From assembly GCA_023423535.1 (NCBI GenBank), contig JAFAFL010000107.1:1-43543 (forward strand): a DNA stretch of 43,543 bases, read 5' to 3'. The notes beneath the pieces are model-generated. The model did no database searches and was not told where the DNA came from. It saw nothing but the letters and a program-made list of their open reading frames with translations. Below, piece after piece: positions 9,270 to 19,303 of the stretch. Position 1 is the stretch's first letter. The number at the start of each line of letters is the position of its first letter. The translations under genes and the position numbers were made by a program. Origin of the DNA: Pseudomonadota bacterium. GTDB lineage: Bacteria; Myxococcota; Myxococcia; Myxococcales; Myxococcaceae.

Positions 9270-10193
9270 ATGAACTGGAACGACCCGGCGCCGACCGTCC
9301 CCTTCGAGCTCCACCAGTCCCTCGCCCACTGGAACCGCGCGCGGCTCGCGCCGGGACGGGGTGACGGCAACTGGCAGACCGCGCTCGAAGAGGAGGTGGG
9401 GATGCGCGCGCTGCAGCTCTCGTGGGTGGAGGAGGAGCGCGCGCAGGTACGTGAGCAGGCGCAGGCGGTGCCGGACACGCCGGCGGAGTTCCTCGCGTGG
9501 TTCGACGCGCTGAAGAGTTCGGGACCGGGCCAGGGTGACCCGCTCTTCCCGTGGCTCGCCGAGCGCGCGACGAAGGCGCAGCTGCGCTGGTTCCTCGAGC
9601 AGGAGGTCGCGGGCGAGGCCGGCTTCGACGACCTCACCGCGCTGACCCAGGTGAAGCTGCCCACGCGCCCGAAGCTGGAGGTCGCGCGCAACTACTGGGA
9701 CGAGATGGGCCGCGGTCGCGAGGCCGGGATGCACGGGCCGATGCTCGACCACCTCGCGCGCTGCGTGGAGGCGAAGGTCTCGATCGAGACGACGGTGTGG
9801 GAGTCGCTCGCACTGGGGAACCTCCTCGTCGCGCTGGCCACCGAGCGCCGCTACGCGATGTTGTCCCTCGGCGCGCTGGGTGCGGTGGAGCTGACCGCGC
9901 CGACGCGTGCGCCGTTCGTCGTCAGCGGGCTCGCGCGGCACGGGCACGGGCTCGACACCTACCGCTACTTCTCGCTGCATGCGGTGCTGGACGTGAAGCA
10001 CTCCGAGGCCTGGAACCGGGAGGTGCTCGCGCCGCTGGTGGAGGCGGATCCGCGCAACGCGCGCGCGCTGGCGGAGGGTGCCCTCCTGCGGCTTCGCGCC
10101 GGCGCCCGCTGCTTCGCGCGCTACCGCGACGAGCTGGGGGTGACCGAAGAGGCGCTCCGCGGCCTGTCCCGTTCCGTGCCGCAGGTCGCTTAG
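9270..10193 (+). CDS. Haem-oxygenase-like iron-containing redox enzyme family protein
   Basis: A 307-residue, mainly helical protein resembling the haem-oxygenase-like di-metal oxidase group (CADD/PqqC-like fold). Likely metal ligands visible are E112 or E115 in FLEQEVAGEAG, E145 in YWDEMGRG, H155 in GMHGP, and an H-D-H set at 237, 241 and 244 (SLHAVLDVKHSEAW). Such enzymes use O2 and two irons for oxidative decarboxylation, N-oxygenation or fragmentation. It starts 3 bases after the methyltransferase gene, so the two may act on one substrate, but the methyltransferase could equally be an RNA enzyme. The reaction is unknown. Confidence 0.75.
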   Translation: MNWNDPAPTVPFELHQSLAHWNRARLAPGRGDGNWQTALEEEVGMRALQLSWVEEERAQVREQAQAVPDTPAEFLAWFDALKSSGPGQGDPLFPWLAERATKAQLRWFLEQEVAGEAGFDDLTALTQVKLPTRPKLEVARNYWDEMGRGREAGMHGPMLDHLARCVEAKVSIETTVWESLALGNLLVALATERRYAMLSLGALGAVELTAPTRAPFVVSGLARHGHGLDTYRYFSLHAVLDVKHSEAWNREVLAPLVEADPRNARALAEGALLRLRAGARCFARYRDELGVTEEALRGLSRSVPQVA

Positions 10194-10226
10194 CGCGGGG
10201 AACGCTGAATCGCGGGGCCGTTCCGG

Positions 10227-10232
10227 TATGGT
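10227..10232 (+). promoter_or_regulatory. Candidate -10 box (TATGGT) for the PEGA operon
   Basis: TATGGT, a good -10 match, ends 6 bases before the ATG at 10239. Transcription would then start at the A of the start codon, giving a truly leaderless mRNA. No Shine-Dalgarno is present. Confidence 0.45.
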
Positions 10233-10238
10233 CGCGCC

Positions 10239-11345
10239 ATGCGTGCGCCCGGAGCAGCTCTCTGCCTGGCCCTCCTCTCTTCGCTGCCCGCGCTCGCCGC
10301 GAGCGGAAGCGGGCTCGTGCTCGCGGTTCCGGAGCTGGAGACGCCGCCGACGATGATCGGCCTCGGCGGCCAGGTGCTGAAGGAGCTCGAGACCGCCGCG
10401 CTCGCCGAGGGCTACACCCTGCTGCGCGCGGGTGAGGTCGAGGCGAAGCTCGGCCGCGAGGAGATGGAGAAGCTGCGGCGCTGCGCCGGCCAGCCCTCCT
10501 GCTACGTGACCCGGTTGCGTTCGGTCGGTGCCCAGCGCGCGGTGGTGGGCTCGCTGTCGCGCAACGACAAGGCCTACCTGCTGCGGCTCTACCTCATCGA
10601 TCTCTCGACCGGTCAGACGCTGGCGGACGTGGACCGCGACATCCTCATCGCCTCGCGGAGGTTCTCGCAGGACGTGTCGGACGCGGTGCCCCGGCTGATG
10701 CGCGGCGAGCGTGAAGCCCGAGGCACCCTGCGCGTTCGCACGTCCGTGCCGCTGCGCGATGCGGAGGTCAGCATCGACGGGCGCGTCATTGGACATGCGC
10801 CGGTGGAGGTGGCGCTCAAGCCGGGCAAGTACGAGCTGCGGGTCACGCGCAAACACCACCTGCCGGTGCGGCGGCTGGTGGACGTGTTCGCGGATCGGGT
10901 GAGCGACGAGGAGGTTCGTCTCTTGCGCGAGCCCGGCGCACCTCCCGACGAGGAGGAGCTGCCCGCGCTGGTCACGACCGAAGCTCCGACCGAAGAGAGC
11001 CGCTTCGCGATCCGCGCGCCGGCGTGGGCTGCGGTGGGCGTGGGGCTCGCGCTCGGCGGAGTGGGCGGCTACTTCGGCCTGCGCGCGTCGGGGGCGCAGT
11101 CGAGGCTCGAGGACGGCTTCGACGCGCAGCGGGGCGTGTACGCGGGCACCCGCCGCGAGGTCATCGAAGGCCACGCGGATGCCCGGCGCGCGAACCTCTT
11201 CTTTGCCGGCGCTGCGGCGGCGGCCACCGCGGCGGTGGTGCTCACCGCTTTCGACGTGGGCGGACCGTCCGCGAAGGGCAGCATCGAGGCCGGACCCACC
11301 GTCGGGCCGCGCGCCGCGGGCGTCAGCGTGGGAGGGCGGTTCTGA
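10239..11345 (+). CDS. Exported PEGA-domain protein with C-terminal hydrophobic segments
   Basis: A 368-residue protein with an N-terminal signal peptide (APGAALCLALLSSLPALA). Residues ~22-155 form a domain like those found before PEGA modules in other myxobacterial proteins. Residues ~160-225 are a PEGA domain (DAEVSIDGRVIGHAPVEVAL, then KPGKYELRV), a small extracytoplasmic beta module. Two hydrophobic stretches, about 262-285 and 315-338, could be membrane segments near the C-terminus. It probably sits in the cell envelope. Its stop overlaps the start of the next lipoprotein gene (TGATG), so the two are translationally coupled. Function unknown. Confidence 0.75.
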   Translation: MRAPGAALCLALLSSLPALAASGSGLVLAVPELETPPTMIGLGGQVLKELETAALAEGYTLLRAGEVEAKLGREEMEKLRRCAGQPSCYVTRLRSVGAQRAVVGSLSRNDKAYLLRLYLIDLSTGQTLADVDRDILIASRRFSQDVSDAVPRLMRGEREARGTLRVRTSVPLRDAEVSIDGRVIGHAPVEVALKPGKYELRVTRKHHLPVRRLVDVFADRVSDEEVRLLREPGAPPDEEELPALVTTEAPTEESRFAIRAPAWAAVGVGLALGGVGGYFGLRASGAQSRLEDGFDAQRGVYAGTRREVIEGHADARRANLFFAGAAAAATAAVVLTAFDVGGPSAKGSIEAGPTVGPRAAGVSVGGRF

Positions 11346-12211
11346 TGGTGCGCGCACTTCGCATGGTAGCGGCGGTGGCGGTGCTTCTGGCTTCAGCGTT
11401 GGCGCTTCCCTCGTGCCGCTTCGGGATCGATCCGAACGAGGCGCGCTTCTCCTGCCGCGACGTGACGGACTGCGGCGACGGCTTCGAGTGCATCGCGCAG
11501 GCGGAGCGCGACGAGGGCCTCTGCTTCCGCACCGGCGAGTGCCGCGCGCGCGAGGAGAGCTGCGACGGGCGCGACGAGGACTGCAACGGCCTCGTGGACG
11601 ACGTGGTGTGGGTCGGCGCCGCCTGCGACTCAGCGCAGCAGGGCCTCTGCCGCGAGGGCACGCGCCAGTGTGTCGATGGCTTCGACTCCTGCGTCCCGCT
11701 GCGCGCGCCGGTGGCGGAGGCGTGCGACGGGCTCGACAACGACTGCGACGGGCGCGTGGACGAGGACTTCGATCTCGCGAGCGACAGCCGCCACTGCGGC
11801 GCGTGCGGCCTGGCCTGCGCGACGGGGGCATCGTGCGACTCGGCGCTCTGCGTCGAGCGGGACTGCGCGGACGGACTCGACAACGACGGCGATGGGTTCA
11901 CCGACTGCGAGGACGCGTCCTGCCTCGGCCGCTCGTGCGGGCTGCCGGGAGATGGCCGGGTGTGCCGGCTCGTGCCGGAGGAGGGCCAGAACGACGGCGG
12001 CATCGACGCGGGCGATCCGGATGCAGGTACCAGCGATCCGGATGCCGGGACGGTCGATCCCGATGCGGGCACCAGTGATTCCGACGCAGGCGTCGGCGAT
12101 CCCGATGCGGGCATGACCGATCCCGATGCCGGGACGCTCGATCCGGATGCAGGGACCGTCGGCCCTGACGCCGGCACCGGCCCGCTCGTCCCGGCCTGCG
12201 CGCTGCCCTGA
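11345..12211 (+). CDS. MopE-like Cys-rich lipoprotein with DPDAG repeats
   Basis: A 288-residue exported protein. The N-terminus has a hydrophobic stretch ending LALPSC, a probable lipobox with Cys24 as lipid anchor. The central part has paired CDGxDxDCxGxVD motifs (CDGRDEDCNGLVDD, CDGLDNDCDGRVDE) and DGLDNDGDGFTDCED, the putative metal-binding repeats of MopE-like proteins, rich in Asp and Cys and likely to bind Ca2+ or Cu. Residues 224-279 are eight tandem 7-residue repeats of D-P-D-A-G-x-x, a flexible acidic tail. Surface location is likely. It is coupled to the PEGA gene by a one-base overlap. Confidence 0.75.
   Translation: MVRALRMVAAVAVLLASALALPSCRFGIDPNEARFSCRDVTDCGDGFECIAQAERDEGLCFRTGECRAREESCDGRDEDCNGLVDDVVWVGAACDSAQQGLCREGTRQCVDGFDSCVPLRAPVAEACDGLDNDCDGRVDEDFDLASDSRHCGACGLACATGASCDSALCVERDCADGLDNDGDGFTDCEDASCLGRSCGLPGDGRVCRLVPEEGQNDGGIDAGDPDAGTSDPDAGTVDPDAGTSDSDAGVGDPDAGMTDPDAGTLDPDAGTVGPDAGTGPLVPACALP
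12014..12181 (+). repeat. Eight tandem 21-base repeats (DPDAG-x-x units)
   Basis: Eight in-frame copies of a 21-base unit coding for Asp-Pro-Asp-Ala-Gly plus two variable residues (TS, TV, TS, VG, MT, TL, TV, TG). Third codon positions vary between copies (GAT/GAC, CCG/CCC, GCA/GCG/GCC), so selection on the protein, not recent slippage alone, keeps them. The number of units could vary between strains. Confidence 0.85.
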
Positions 12212-12319
12212 TGTAGGTGCAGCGCGTTCCTCTCGGCACAGCGCGCGCTGAAGGGGTGCTCGTTAGAGTCGAGCGTTCGCGCGCAGCCTCCGCCGCGTGA
12301 CGTGGAAGGGAGTCGCCGA

Positions 12320-13888
12320 ATGCGGGTCGTGCTGTTGCTGTGTGCGCTGGCGCTCCTCGTCACGCCTCGGTCCGGACGCGCGGAGGAAGCGCCCGCCGCA
12401 CCGCCGCTCCCAGAGCTGGTGAAGCGCACGATGCCGTCGGTGGTCACGCTGCGGACGTACGACGCGAAGGGGAGGCACCTCGGGCTGGGCAGCGGGTTCC
12501 TCGTGGAGGGCGGCCGCGTGGTGACGAACGCGCACGTCGTCCAGGGCGCGGCGCGGGTCGAGGTCTACAGCCACGAGGACGCGCTGCTGGGCACGACCGA
12601 CCATGCGGAGAGCCTGAGCGCGCGCGTGGATCTCGCGGTGCTGCCGGCGATGCCCTCACCTCCGGGCGCGCTGCAGCTCGCGGAGGCCGAACCCGCGGTG
12701 GGCGAGGCGATCGTCGTCTTCGGCGCGCCGCAGGGACTGACGAACACCGTCTCCACCGGCATCGTCAGCGCGTTGCGCGATCACGACGGGCGCAGGCTGG
12801 TGCAGATCAGCGCGCCCATCTCGCAGGGCTCGAGCGGCGGGCCGGTGGTCGATGCCCACGGTCGCGTGCTCGCGGTGAGCGTGGCGGTGCTTCGCGATGC
12901 GCAGAACCTCAACTTCGCGGTACCGGTGAGAGACCTGCGCGCGCTGCTCGGCTCGCCGCCCGGACGCATTTCCTTCCCCCGCTCGTCCGGGGCACAGGCG
13001 CGGTCGGAAGCCGACACGGCGGAGGCGGACACAGCGGAAGAGGACGCAGCACCCGACCTCGAGCGGGACGGCCCGGACGCATCCGGTGCGGTGAGCGGCT
13101 TCCTCCGCCGCCGCACGATGCTCGTGCCCGGCGAGCCGGTGGAGGGCGTGCTCGACGAAGAGGACGTGCTGCTCGAGGACGGCAAGCCCGCGGACGTCTT
13201 CTTCTTCGAGGGCCGCCGCGGCGAGGTCTACACGCTCGTCGCCGCCACCGACGCGTTCGACATCACGCTCGGCGCGGCGGGCGTGGGGCCGGATGGGAAG
13301 GCGAAGACGCTCGGGTTCGACGACGACGGCGCGGGCGGCACGAACGCGCGGCTCGTGCTCACCGTGGAGCGCACAGGTCCGGTGGGCGTGTTCGTCTCCA
13401 CCGCGCTGCCCGGCGGCATGGGGCGCTACCGCGTGGGCCTCCTGCGCGGCGAGTTCCCACGGCGCGCGGAAACAGGGAGCGCAGGTCAGGCCTCCGCTTC
13501 GCCTCGCCCTTCGCGTGAGGAGGCGCCGGAGGGCGGTGCGAGGCCGGCGGCGGGCGCGGATCGCTGGGTGACGATCGACAGGTCCTTCGACCGGACGATC
13601 CGCTGGGACACGCAGTCGCTGGTGCGCACGCGCGAGGGCCGCATCCGGGTGTGGAAGGTCATCGACTTCGCCGAGCCGCAGGAGCTCGAGGGCGTTCGCT
13701 TCGAGTCGGTGAAGCTGCAGCTCGAGGTGGACTGTCGCGGCCGCCGCAACCGCATGCTCTCCGCCGTGCAGTACGCGCGCGGCACGACGGTGGGATCGCA
13801 CAGCGAGAAGAAGCCCTCGTGGGACGACTGGGTTCCGGAGAGCATCGGCGAGACGCTGGGGCTGGCGGTGTGCGCTGCCCGTCCGTGA
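12320..13888 (+). CDS. Exported HtrA-like trypsin-fold protease with C-terminal beta domains, no PDZ
   Basis: A 522-residue serine protease of S1C type. A signal peptide covers residues 1-21 (MRVVLLLCALALLVTPRSG). The catalytic triad is H72 in TNAHVV, D104 in RVDLAVL and S172 in GSSGGPV. The protease domain ends near residue 215, followed by an acidic linker. Instead of PDZ domains, residues ~255-375 look like a bacterial pre-peptidase C-terminal (PPC) beta-sandwich (PADVFFFEG, GRYRVGL). Residues ~415-522 resemble a surface-adhesin E-like domain (TIRWDTQSLVR, GIRVWKV-like). ATG 12320 was chosen over GTG 12302 because GAAGGGAG lies just upstream. Likely a periplasmic or surface quality-control protease; the target is unknown. 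Confidence 0.82.
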   Translation: MRVVLLLCALALLVTPRSGRAEEAPAAPPLPELVKRTMPSVVTLRTYDAKGRHLGLGSGFLVEGGRVVTNAHVVQGAARVEVYSHEDALLGTTDHAESLSARVDLAVLPAMPSPPGALQLAEAEPAVGEAIVVFGAPQGLTNTVSTGIVSALRDHDGRRLVQISAPISQGSSGGPVVDAHGRVLAVSVAVLRDAQNLNFAVPVRDLRALLGSPPGRISFPRSSGAQARSEADTAEADTAEEDAAPDLERDGPDASGAVSGFLRRRTMLVPGEPVEGVLDEEDVLLEDGKPADVFFFEGRRGEVYTLVAATDAFDITLGAAGVGPDGKAKTLGFDDDGAGGTNARLVLTVERTGPVGVFVSTALPGGMGRYRVGLLRGEFPRRAETGSAGQASASPRPSREEAPEGGARPAAGADRWVTIDRSFDRTIRWDTQSLVRTREGRIRVWKVIDFAEPQELEGVRFESVKLQLEVDCRGRRNRMLSAVQYARGTTVGSHSEKKPSWDDWVPESIGETLGLAVCAARP

Positions 13889-13959
13889 AAGGACAGGACC
13901 TCGCGTTCACGCTGACGGGCATTCCGCAGCCGTAGCGCGCAGACGCGGTGGAGCACGGG

Positions 13960-14001
13960 AGCGGGATCACCGGGCACATCAGGTGGTCCCGCTCTTCCTT
14001 T
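13960..14001 (+). terminator. Hairpin between convergent protease and wecB genes
   Basis: AGCGGGATCACC (13960-13971) pairs with GGTGGTCCCGCT (13982-13993) with one G-T wobble, leaving a 10-base loop; the T-rich TCTTCCTTT follows on the plus strand. It would terminate the protease transcript and, as a hairpin without a T-run, could slow the opposing wecB transcript. Confidence 0.65.
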
Positions 14002-14029
14002 CGGAACGTGTGCCGCGGACTGAAGCGCC

Positions 14030-15133
14030 CTACCCCACCCCGAGCACGCGCTCGTACAGCGCGGCGATGCGCTCGGCGGTGCGGCCGTCCCACAGCTCGG
14101 GGATGCGGCCGGCCTTGCCCTTCCCGTCCAGCGCCCGCGTGGCCTCTTCACGAATGCGCGCGGGGTCGGTGCCGACGATCGTGTTCGTGCCCTCGGTGAC
14201 GGTGACCGGGCGCTCGGTGTTCTCGCGCAGGGTGAGGCACGGCACGCCGAGCGCGGTGCTCTCCTCCTGCAGCCCTCCGGAGTCGGTGAGGATGAGCTTC
14301 GCGTTGGAGGTCAGCGCGAGGAACTCGAGGTACCCCATCGGATCGACGACGCGGATCCCCGGCGCGCCCTGCAGCACGTCGTGCAGGCCCGCCTCGCTGA
14401 TCGCGTTGCGCGTACGGGGATGCACCGGGAAGACGACCGGCAGTCGCTGCGACACGAACGCCATCGCCTCGAGCAGCCCACGCAGCCTTCCCGGGTCGTC
14501 CACGTTCGCCGGCCGATGCAGCGTGCAGACCGCGTACTCGCCGCGGCGCAGCTGGAGATCCCCCAACACGCTCAGCCCGTCCGCGCGCGCCTTCGACGCC
14601 ATCAGCGAGTCGATCATCACGTTGCCGACGCGATGGATGCGCTCCTTCGGCGTGCCCTCCTTCAGGAGGTTCTCGTCGCCATCCGCGGACGGCGTGAGCA
14701 GGTAGTCCGAGAGCCTGTCGGTGACGAGCCGGTTGACCTCCTCCGGCATCGTCCGGTCGAAGGACCGCAGCCCCGCCTCCACGTGCGAGACGGGGATGAG
14801 CATCTTCGCCGCCACCAGCGCGCCCGCGAGCGTGCTGTTCACGTCACCCACCACCGACACGAGGTCCGGCTTCCGCTCCGCGAACACGCGCTCGAGCTCG
14901 ATCATCACCTTGCCGGTCTGCTCCGCATGCGAGCCGCCGCCGATGCCGAGGTGCACGTCCGGCTCGGGCATCCCGAGGTCCTGGAAGAACACGTCGCTCA
15001 TCTTCACGTCGTAGTGCTGCCCGGTGTGGACGAGGATCTGCCGGAGCCGGCCGCGCTCGCGGATGGCCCGGTGGATGGGCGCGACCTTCATGAAATTCGG
15101 ACGGGCGCCGACGATGTGCAGGACGGTCTTCAT
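14030..15133 (-). CDS. wecB: UDP-N-acetylglucosamine 2-epimerase (non-hydrolysing)
   Basis: A 367-residue cytoplasmic enzyme interconverting UDP-GlcNAc and UDP-ManNAc, precursor of ManNAc/ManNAcA residues in surface polysaccharides. It starts MKTVLHIVGARPNFMKVAPI, and carries HTGQHYD, HVEAGLRS, the RPANVD segment and TDSGGLQEES with RENTERPVT, all hallmarks of the WecB/MnaA family. Length is normal (~370). The ATG at 15133 is preceded 8 bases upstream by TACCTT and no Shine-Dalgarno. It is divergent from kdsB, so the ~100-base gap holds both promoters. Confidence 0.95.
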   Translation of the reverse strand: MKTVLHIVGARPNFMKVAPIHRAIRERGRLRQILVHTGQHYDVKMSDVFFQDLGMPEPDVHLGIGGGSHAEQTGKVMIELERVFAERKPDLVSVVGDVNSTLAGALVAAKMLIPVSHVEAGLRSFDRTMPEEVNRLVTDRLSDYLLTPSADGDENLLKEGTPKERIHRVGNVMIDSLMASKARADGLSVLGDLQLRRGEYAVCTLHRPANVDDPGRLRGLLEAMAFVSQRLPVVFPVHPRTRNAISEAGLHDVLQGAPGIRVVDPMGYLEFLALTSNAKLILTDSGGLQEESTALGVPCLTLRENTERPVTVTEGTNTIVGTDPARIREEATRALDGKGKAGRIPELWDGRTAERIAALYERVLGVG

Positions 15134-15141
15134 CGGCGCGC

Positions 15142-15147
15142 AAGGTA
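15142..15147 (-). promoter_or_regulatory. Candidate -10 box (TACCTT) for wecB
   Basis: On the minus strand TACCTT is followed by the 8-base spacer GCGCGCCG and then the wecB ATG. The identical spacer separates box and ATG in front of the jetA remnant at 31676. Leaderless initiation is implied. Confidence 0.4.
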
Positions 15148-15217
15148 GGGACGCCCTCCGCACGCGAGAAGCTTCGCTGTCCACGATCCCGCACTCCCTC
15201 GACCGCGGGCACGGCGT

Positions 15218-15223
15218 TACGTT
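15218..15223 (+). promoter_or_regulatory. Candidate -10 box (TACGTT) for kdsB
   Basis: TACGTT ends 10 bases before the kdsB ATG at 15234, with no Shine-Dalgarno. This would be the start of the kdsB-pyrG-kdsA-kdsC transcript, with a leader of about 4 bases or none. Confidence 0.4.
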
Positions 15224-15233
15224 GCGTGCCCTC

Positions 15234-16040
15234 ATGTCCGCAGACGCCTCCACCCGCCCGCTCGACTCCCGCCCGCTCGCCGTCATCCCCGCCCGCTGGG
15301 CCTCGTCGCGTTTCCCCGGCAAGCCGCTCGCGCTGCTCGGCGGAAAGCCGATGGTGCAGCACGTGTTCGAGCGCGCGGTGCAGAGCGGCGCCTTCTCGCG
15401 CGTGCTCGTGGCCACCGACGATCCGCGGATCATGGAGGTGGTGCAGGGCTTCGGCGGCGACGCGCAGCTGACCTCACCGGACTGCGCCACCGGCACCGAC
15501 CGCGTGGCCGAGGTCGCGCGGCTTCACGAAGAGGCGCAGGTCCTCGTCAACGTCCAGGGCGACGAGCCGCTCATCTCGCCGGACGCGCTGCGCGAGCTGG
15601 CCTCCGCGTTCGCCGATCCCTCGGTGCAGATGGGCACGCTGGTGCGCGCGCTGCGCGAGGACGAGCGGCAGAACCCGAACGTGGTGAAGGCGGTGATCGC
15701 GCTGAGCGGCGACGCGCTCTACTTCTCCCGCGCCGACGTGCCCTTCGTGCGCGACCCAGCGACTCCGGAAACGTCACCCGATCCGTCCAATCCGACCAGC
15801 CCGCTCGTCGAGCGCTGGGCGCACGTCGGGCTCTACGGCTACCGGCGCGAGACGCTGTTGAAGCTCGCTCGGCTGCCCTCCTCTCCACTGGAAGAACTGG
15901 AGAAGCTCGAGCAGCTCCGCGCTCTGGAGCACGGGATCCGCATCCGCTGTCGGCGGACGCTGTTCGAGAGCCTCGGCGTGGACACGCCCGCCGACCTGGC
16001 GAGGGCGGAGCAGCGCCTGTGCGGGCAGGCATCAGCGTAG
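15234..16040 (+). CDS. kdsB: 3-deoxy-manno-octulosonate cytidylyltransferase (CMP-KDO synthetase)
   Basis: A 268-residue cytoplasmic enzyme that activates KDO with CTP to CMP-KDO for lipopolysaccharide core synthesis. The nucleotide-binding start is AVIPARWASSRFPGKPL. VATDD, the CATGTDRVAE stretch, VNVQGDEP and the late GLYGYRR and LEELEKLEQLRALE segments are family hallmarks. An extra ~12 residues precede the usual start, and a short Pro/Ser-rich insertion (TPETSPDPSNPTSPL) lies before VERWAHVGLYG. It is followed after 60 bases by pyrG, which makes its CTP substrate. Confidence 0.95.
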   Translation: MSADASTRPLDSRPLAVIPARWASSRFPGKPLALLGGKPMVQHVFERAVQSGAFSRVLVATDDPRIMEVVQGFGGDAQLTSPDCATGTDRVAEVARLHEEAQVLVNVQGDEPLISPDALRELASAFADPSVQMGTLVRALREDERQNPNVVKAVIALSGDALYFSRADVPFVRDPATPETSPDPSNPTSPLVERWAHVGLYGYRRETLLKLARLPSSPLEELEKLEQLRALEHGIRIRCRRTLFESLGVDTPADLARAEQRLCGQASA

Positions 16041-16100
16041 GGCCGGGGCGCGGGTCAACCTCTGATTGACGCATGGCCTCGATCTTCGGCAGAAGGCGCC

Positions 16101-17875
<1,775 letters not shown>

Positions 17876-17879
<4 letters not shown>

Positions 17880-18694
17880 TCCAGCTCGCAGGCCACCAGG
17901 TCGGCGACGGGCAGCCGCTGCTCGTCATCGCGGGACCGGACGTCATCGAGAGCGAGAGCCACGCGCTCCGTCACGCCGAGCGCCTCAAGGCCCTCTGCGC
18001 CGCGCAGGGCGTGCCCTTCGTCTTCAAGTGCTCCTTCGACAAGGCGAACCGCACCAGCGGCAAGAGCTTCCGTGGCCCCGGCATCGACGAGGGCCTGCGG
18101 GTGCTGGCGAAGGTGAAGCGCGAGTGCGGCGTGCCGGTGCTCACCGACGTGCACGACGTCTCGCAGGCGCTGCCCGCGGCGGAGGTGGTGGACGTCATCC
18201 AGATTCCGGCCTTCCTCTGCCGGCAGACGGACCTCGTGGAGGCGGTGGCGCGCACCGGCCGCGGCGTGAACCTCAAGAAGGGCCAGTTCGTCGCGCCGAA
18301 GGACATCGTGCAGAGCGCGAAGAAGGCCTTCGAGGCGGGCAACCGCAACGTGCTCGTCACCGAGCGCGGCTCGACCTTCGGCTACAACAACCTCGTGGTG
18401 GACATGCGCGGCTTCGCGATCATGCGCGACGCGGGGCTGACGGTCTGCTTCGACGGCACGCACTCGGTGCAGCTGCCGGCGGCGGGCGGAGACCACACCG
18501 GCGGCGACCGGCGCTTCGTGCCGCTGCTCGCGCGCGCGGCGGCGGCGGCGGGCATCCACGCGCTCTTCACCGAGGTGCACGAGGACCCCGACAACGCGCC
18601 CTGCGACGGGCCCTGCTCGCTCACCTTCGAGCTCTTCGAGCAGACCCTCCGCGACGTGCTCGCCATCCGCCGCGTCCTGGGAATGCAGCAGTGA
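17876..18694 (+). CDS. kdsA: 3-deoxy-8-phosphooctulonate synthase (KDO-8-P synthase)
   Basis: A 272-residue enzyme condensing phosphoenolpyruvate and arabinose-5-phosphate to KDO-8-phosphate. Visible hallmarks are VIAGPDVIESE (usually IAGPCVIES), KCSFDKANRTS, LTDVHD, IQIPAFLCRQTDL, the KKGQFVAP segment and HSVQLP. Asp replaces the Cys of the metal-dependent IAGPC motif, yet the late DGP stretch has a Cys before it (NAPCDGP), so whether it is metal-dependent cannot be settled by eye. The start overlaps the pyrG stop (ATGA) and the stop overlaps the kdsC GTG (GTGA), so pyrG-kdsA-kdsC are translationally coupled. Confidence 0.95.
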
Positions 18695-19245
18695 CCGCCC
18701 CGTCGCTGCAGGAGAGGGCGGCGCGGGTGAAGCTCATCGTCCTCGACGTGGACGGCGTGCTCACCGACGGCGGCCTCTACTACGGCCCCGAGGGCGAGGC
18801 CCTCAAGCGCTTCGACGTGAAGGACGGCCACGCGATCGTCATGGCGCGGCTGACCGGGCTGCCCTGCGCGGTGCTCACCGCCCGGCGCTCGAAGATGGTC
18901 GAGGTCCGCGGCCAGGAGCTGGGGCTGGTGGCTGTGAAGCAGGGCCAGCGCGACAAGCTCGCGGGTCTCCGGGCGCTGCTCGAGGAGCTGGGGGTCGCGC
19001 CCGAGGCAATTGCCTACATGGGCGACGATGTGAACGACCTCGGTCCCCTGCAGACCGTGGGACTGCCCGCCTGTCCAGCTGACGCCGCACCTGAGGTGCG
19101 TGATACTTCACTCTTCGTGTCAAGCTGCCCCGGGGGGAGGGGAGCGGTACGCGAGCTCGTGGAACTTTGTCTGAAAGCGAGCGAACGCTGGGAAACAGCG
19201 CTAAGTTTGTGTAATCCGGGGGTTCTTCGGTCACCAGGCGGTTAG
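18691..19245 (+). CDS. kdsC: KDO-8-phosphate phosphatase KdsC (HAD family)
   Basis: A 184-residue HAD hydrolase releasing phosphate from KDO-8-P. The nucleophile motif is LDVDGVLTDG (D19 and D21), GEALKRFDVKDGH follows, LTARRS is motif II, and GDDVNDL is motif IV. HAD domains of this small C0 type lack a cap and form tetramers. It uses a GTG start overlapping the kdsA stop. The last ~17 residues after LCLKASERW look nonconserved; a CGCTG/CAGCG inverted repeat lies in this end of the gene. Confidence 0.9.
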   Translation: MTAPSLQERAARVKLIVLDVDGVLTDGGLYYGPEGEALKRFDVKDGHAIVMARLTGLPCAVLTARRSKMVEVRGQELGLVAVKQGQRDKLAGLRALLEELGVAPEAIAYMGDDVNDLGPLQTVGLPACPADAAPEVRDTSLFVSSCPGGRGAVRELVELCLKASERWETALSLCNPGVLRSPGG

Positions 19246-19303
19246 GCGACGCTGAGGTGTTACGAGAGCAGTAGAAATTAGCAGTCAGCAGGTGCGAGAG
19301 AAC

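Noticed and set aside
8976..11831. Long minus-strand open frame antisense to the methyltransferase, haem-oxygenase-like and PEGA genes
   Set aside because: Composition and lack of motifs show it is a shadow of the real plus-strand genes.
12014..12181. Tandem repeats resembling a small CRISPR array
   Set aside because: Units are contiguous 21-base in-frame codon repeats with no spacers, coding for DPDAG.
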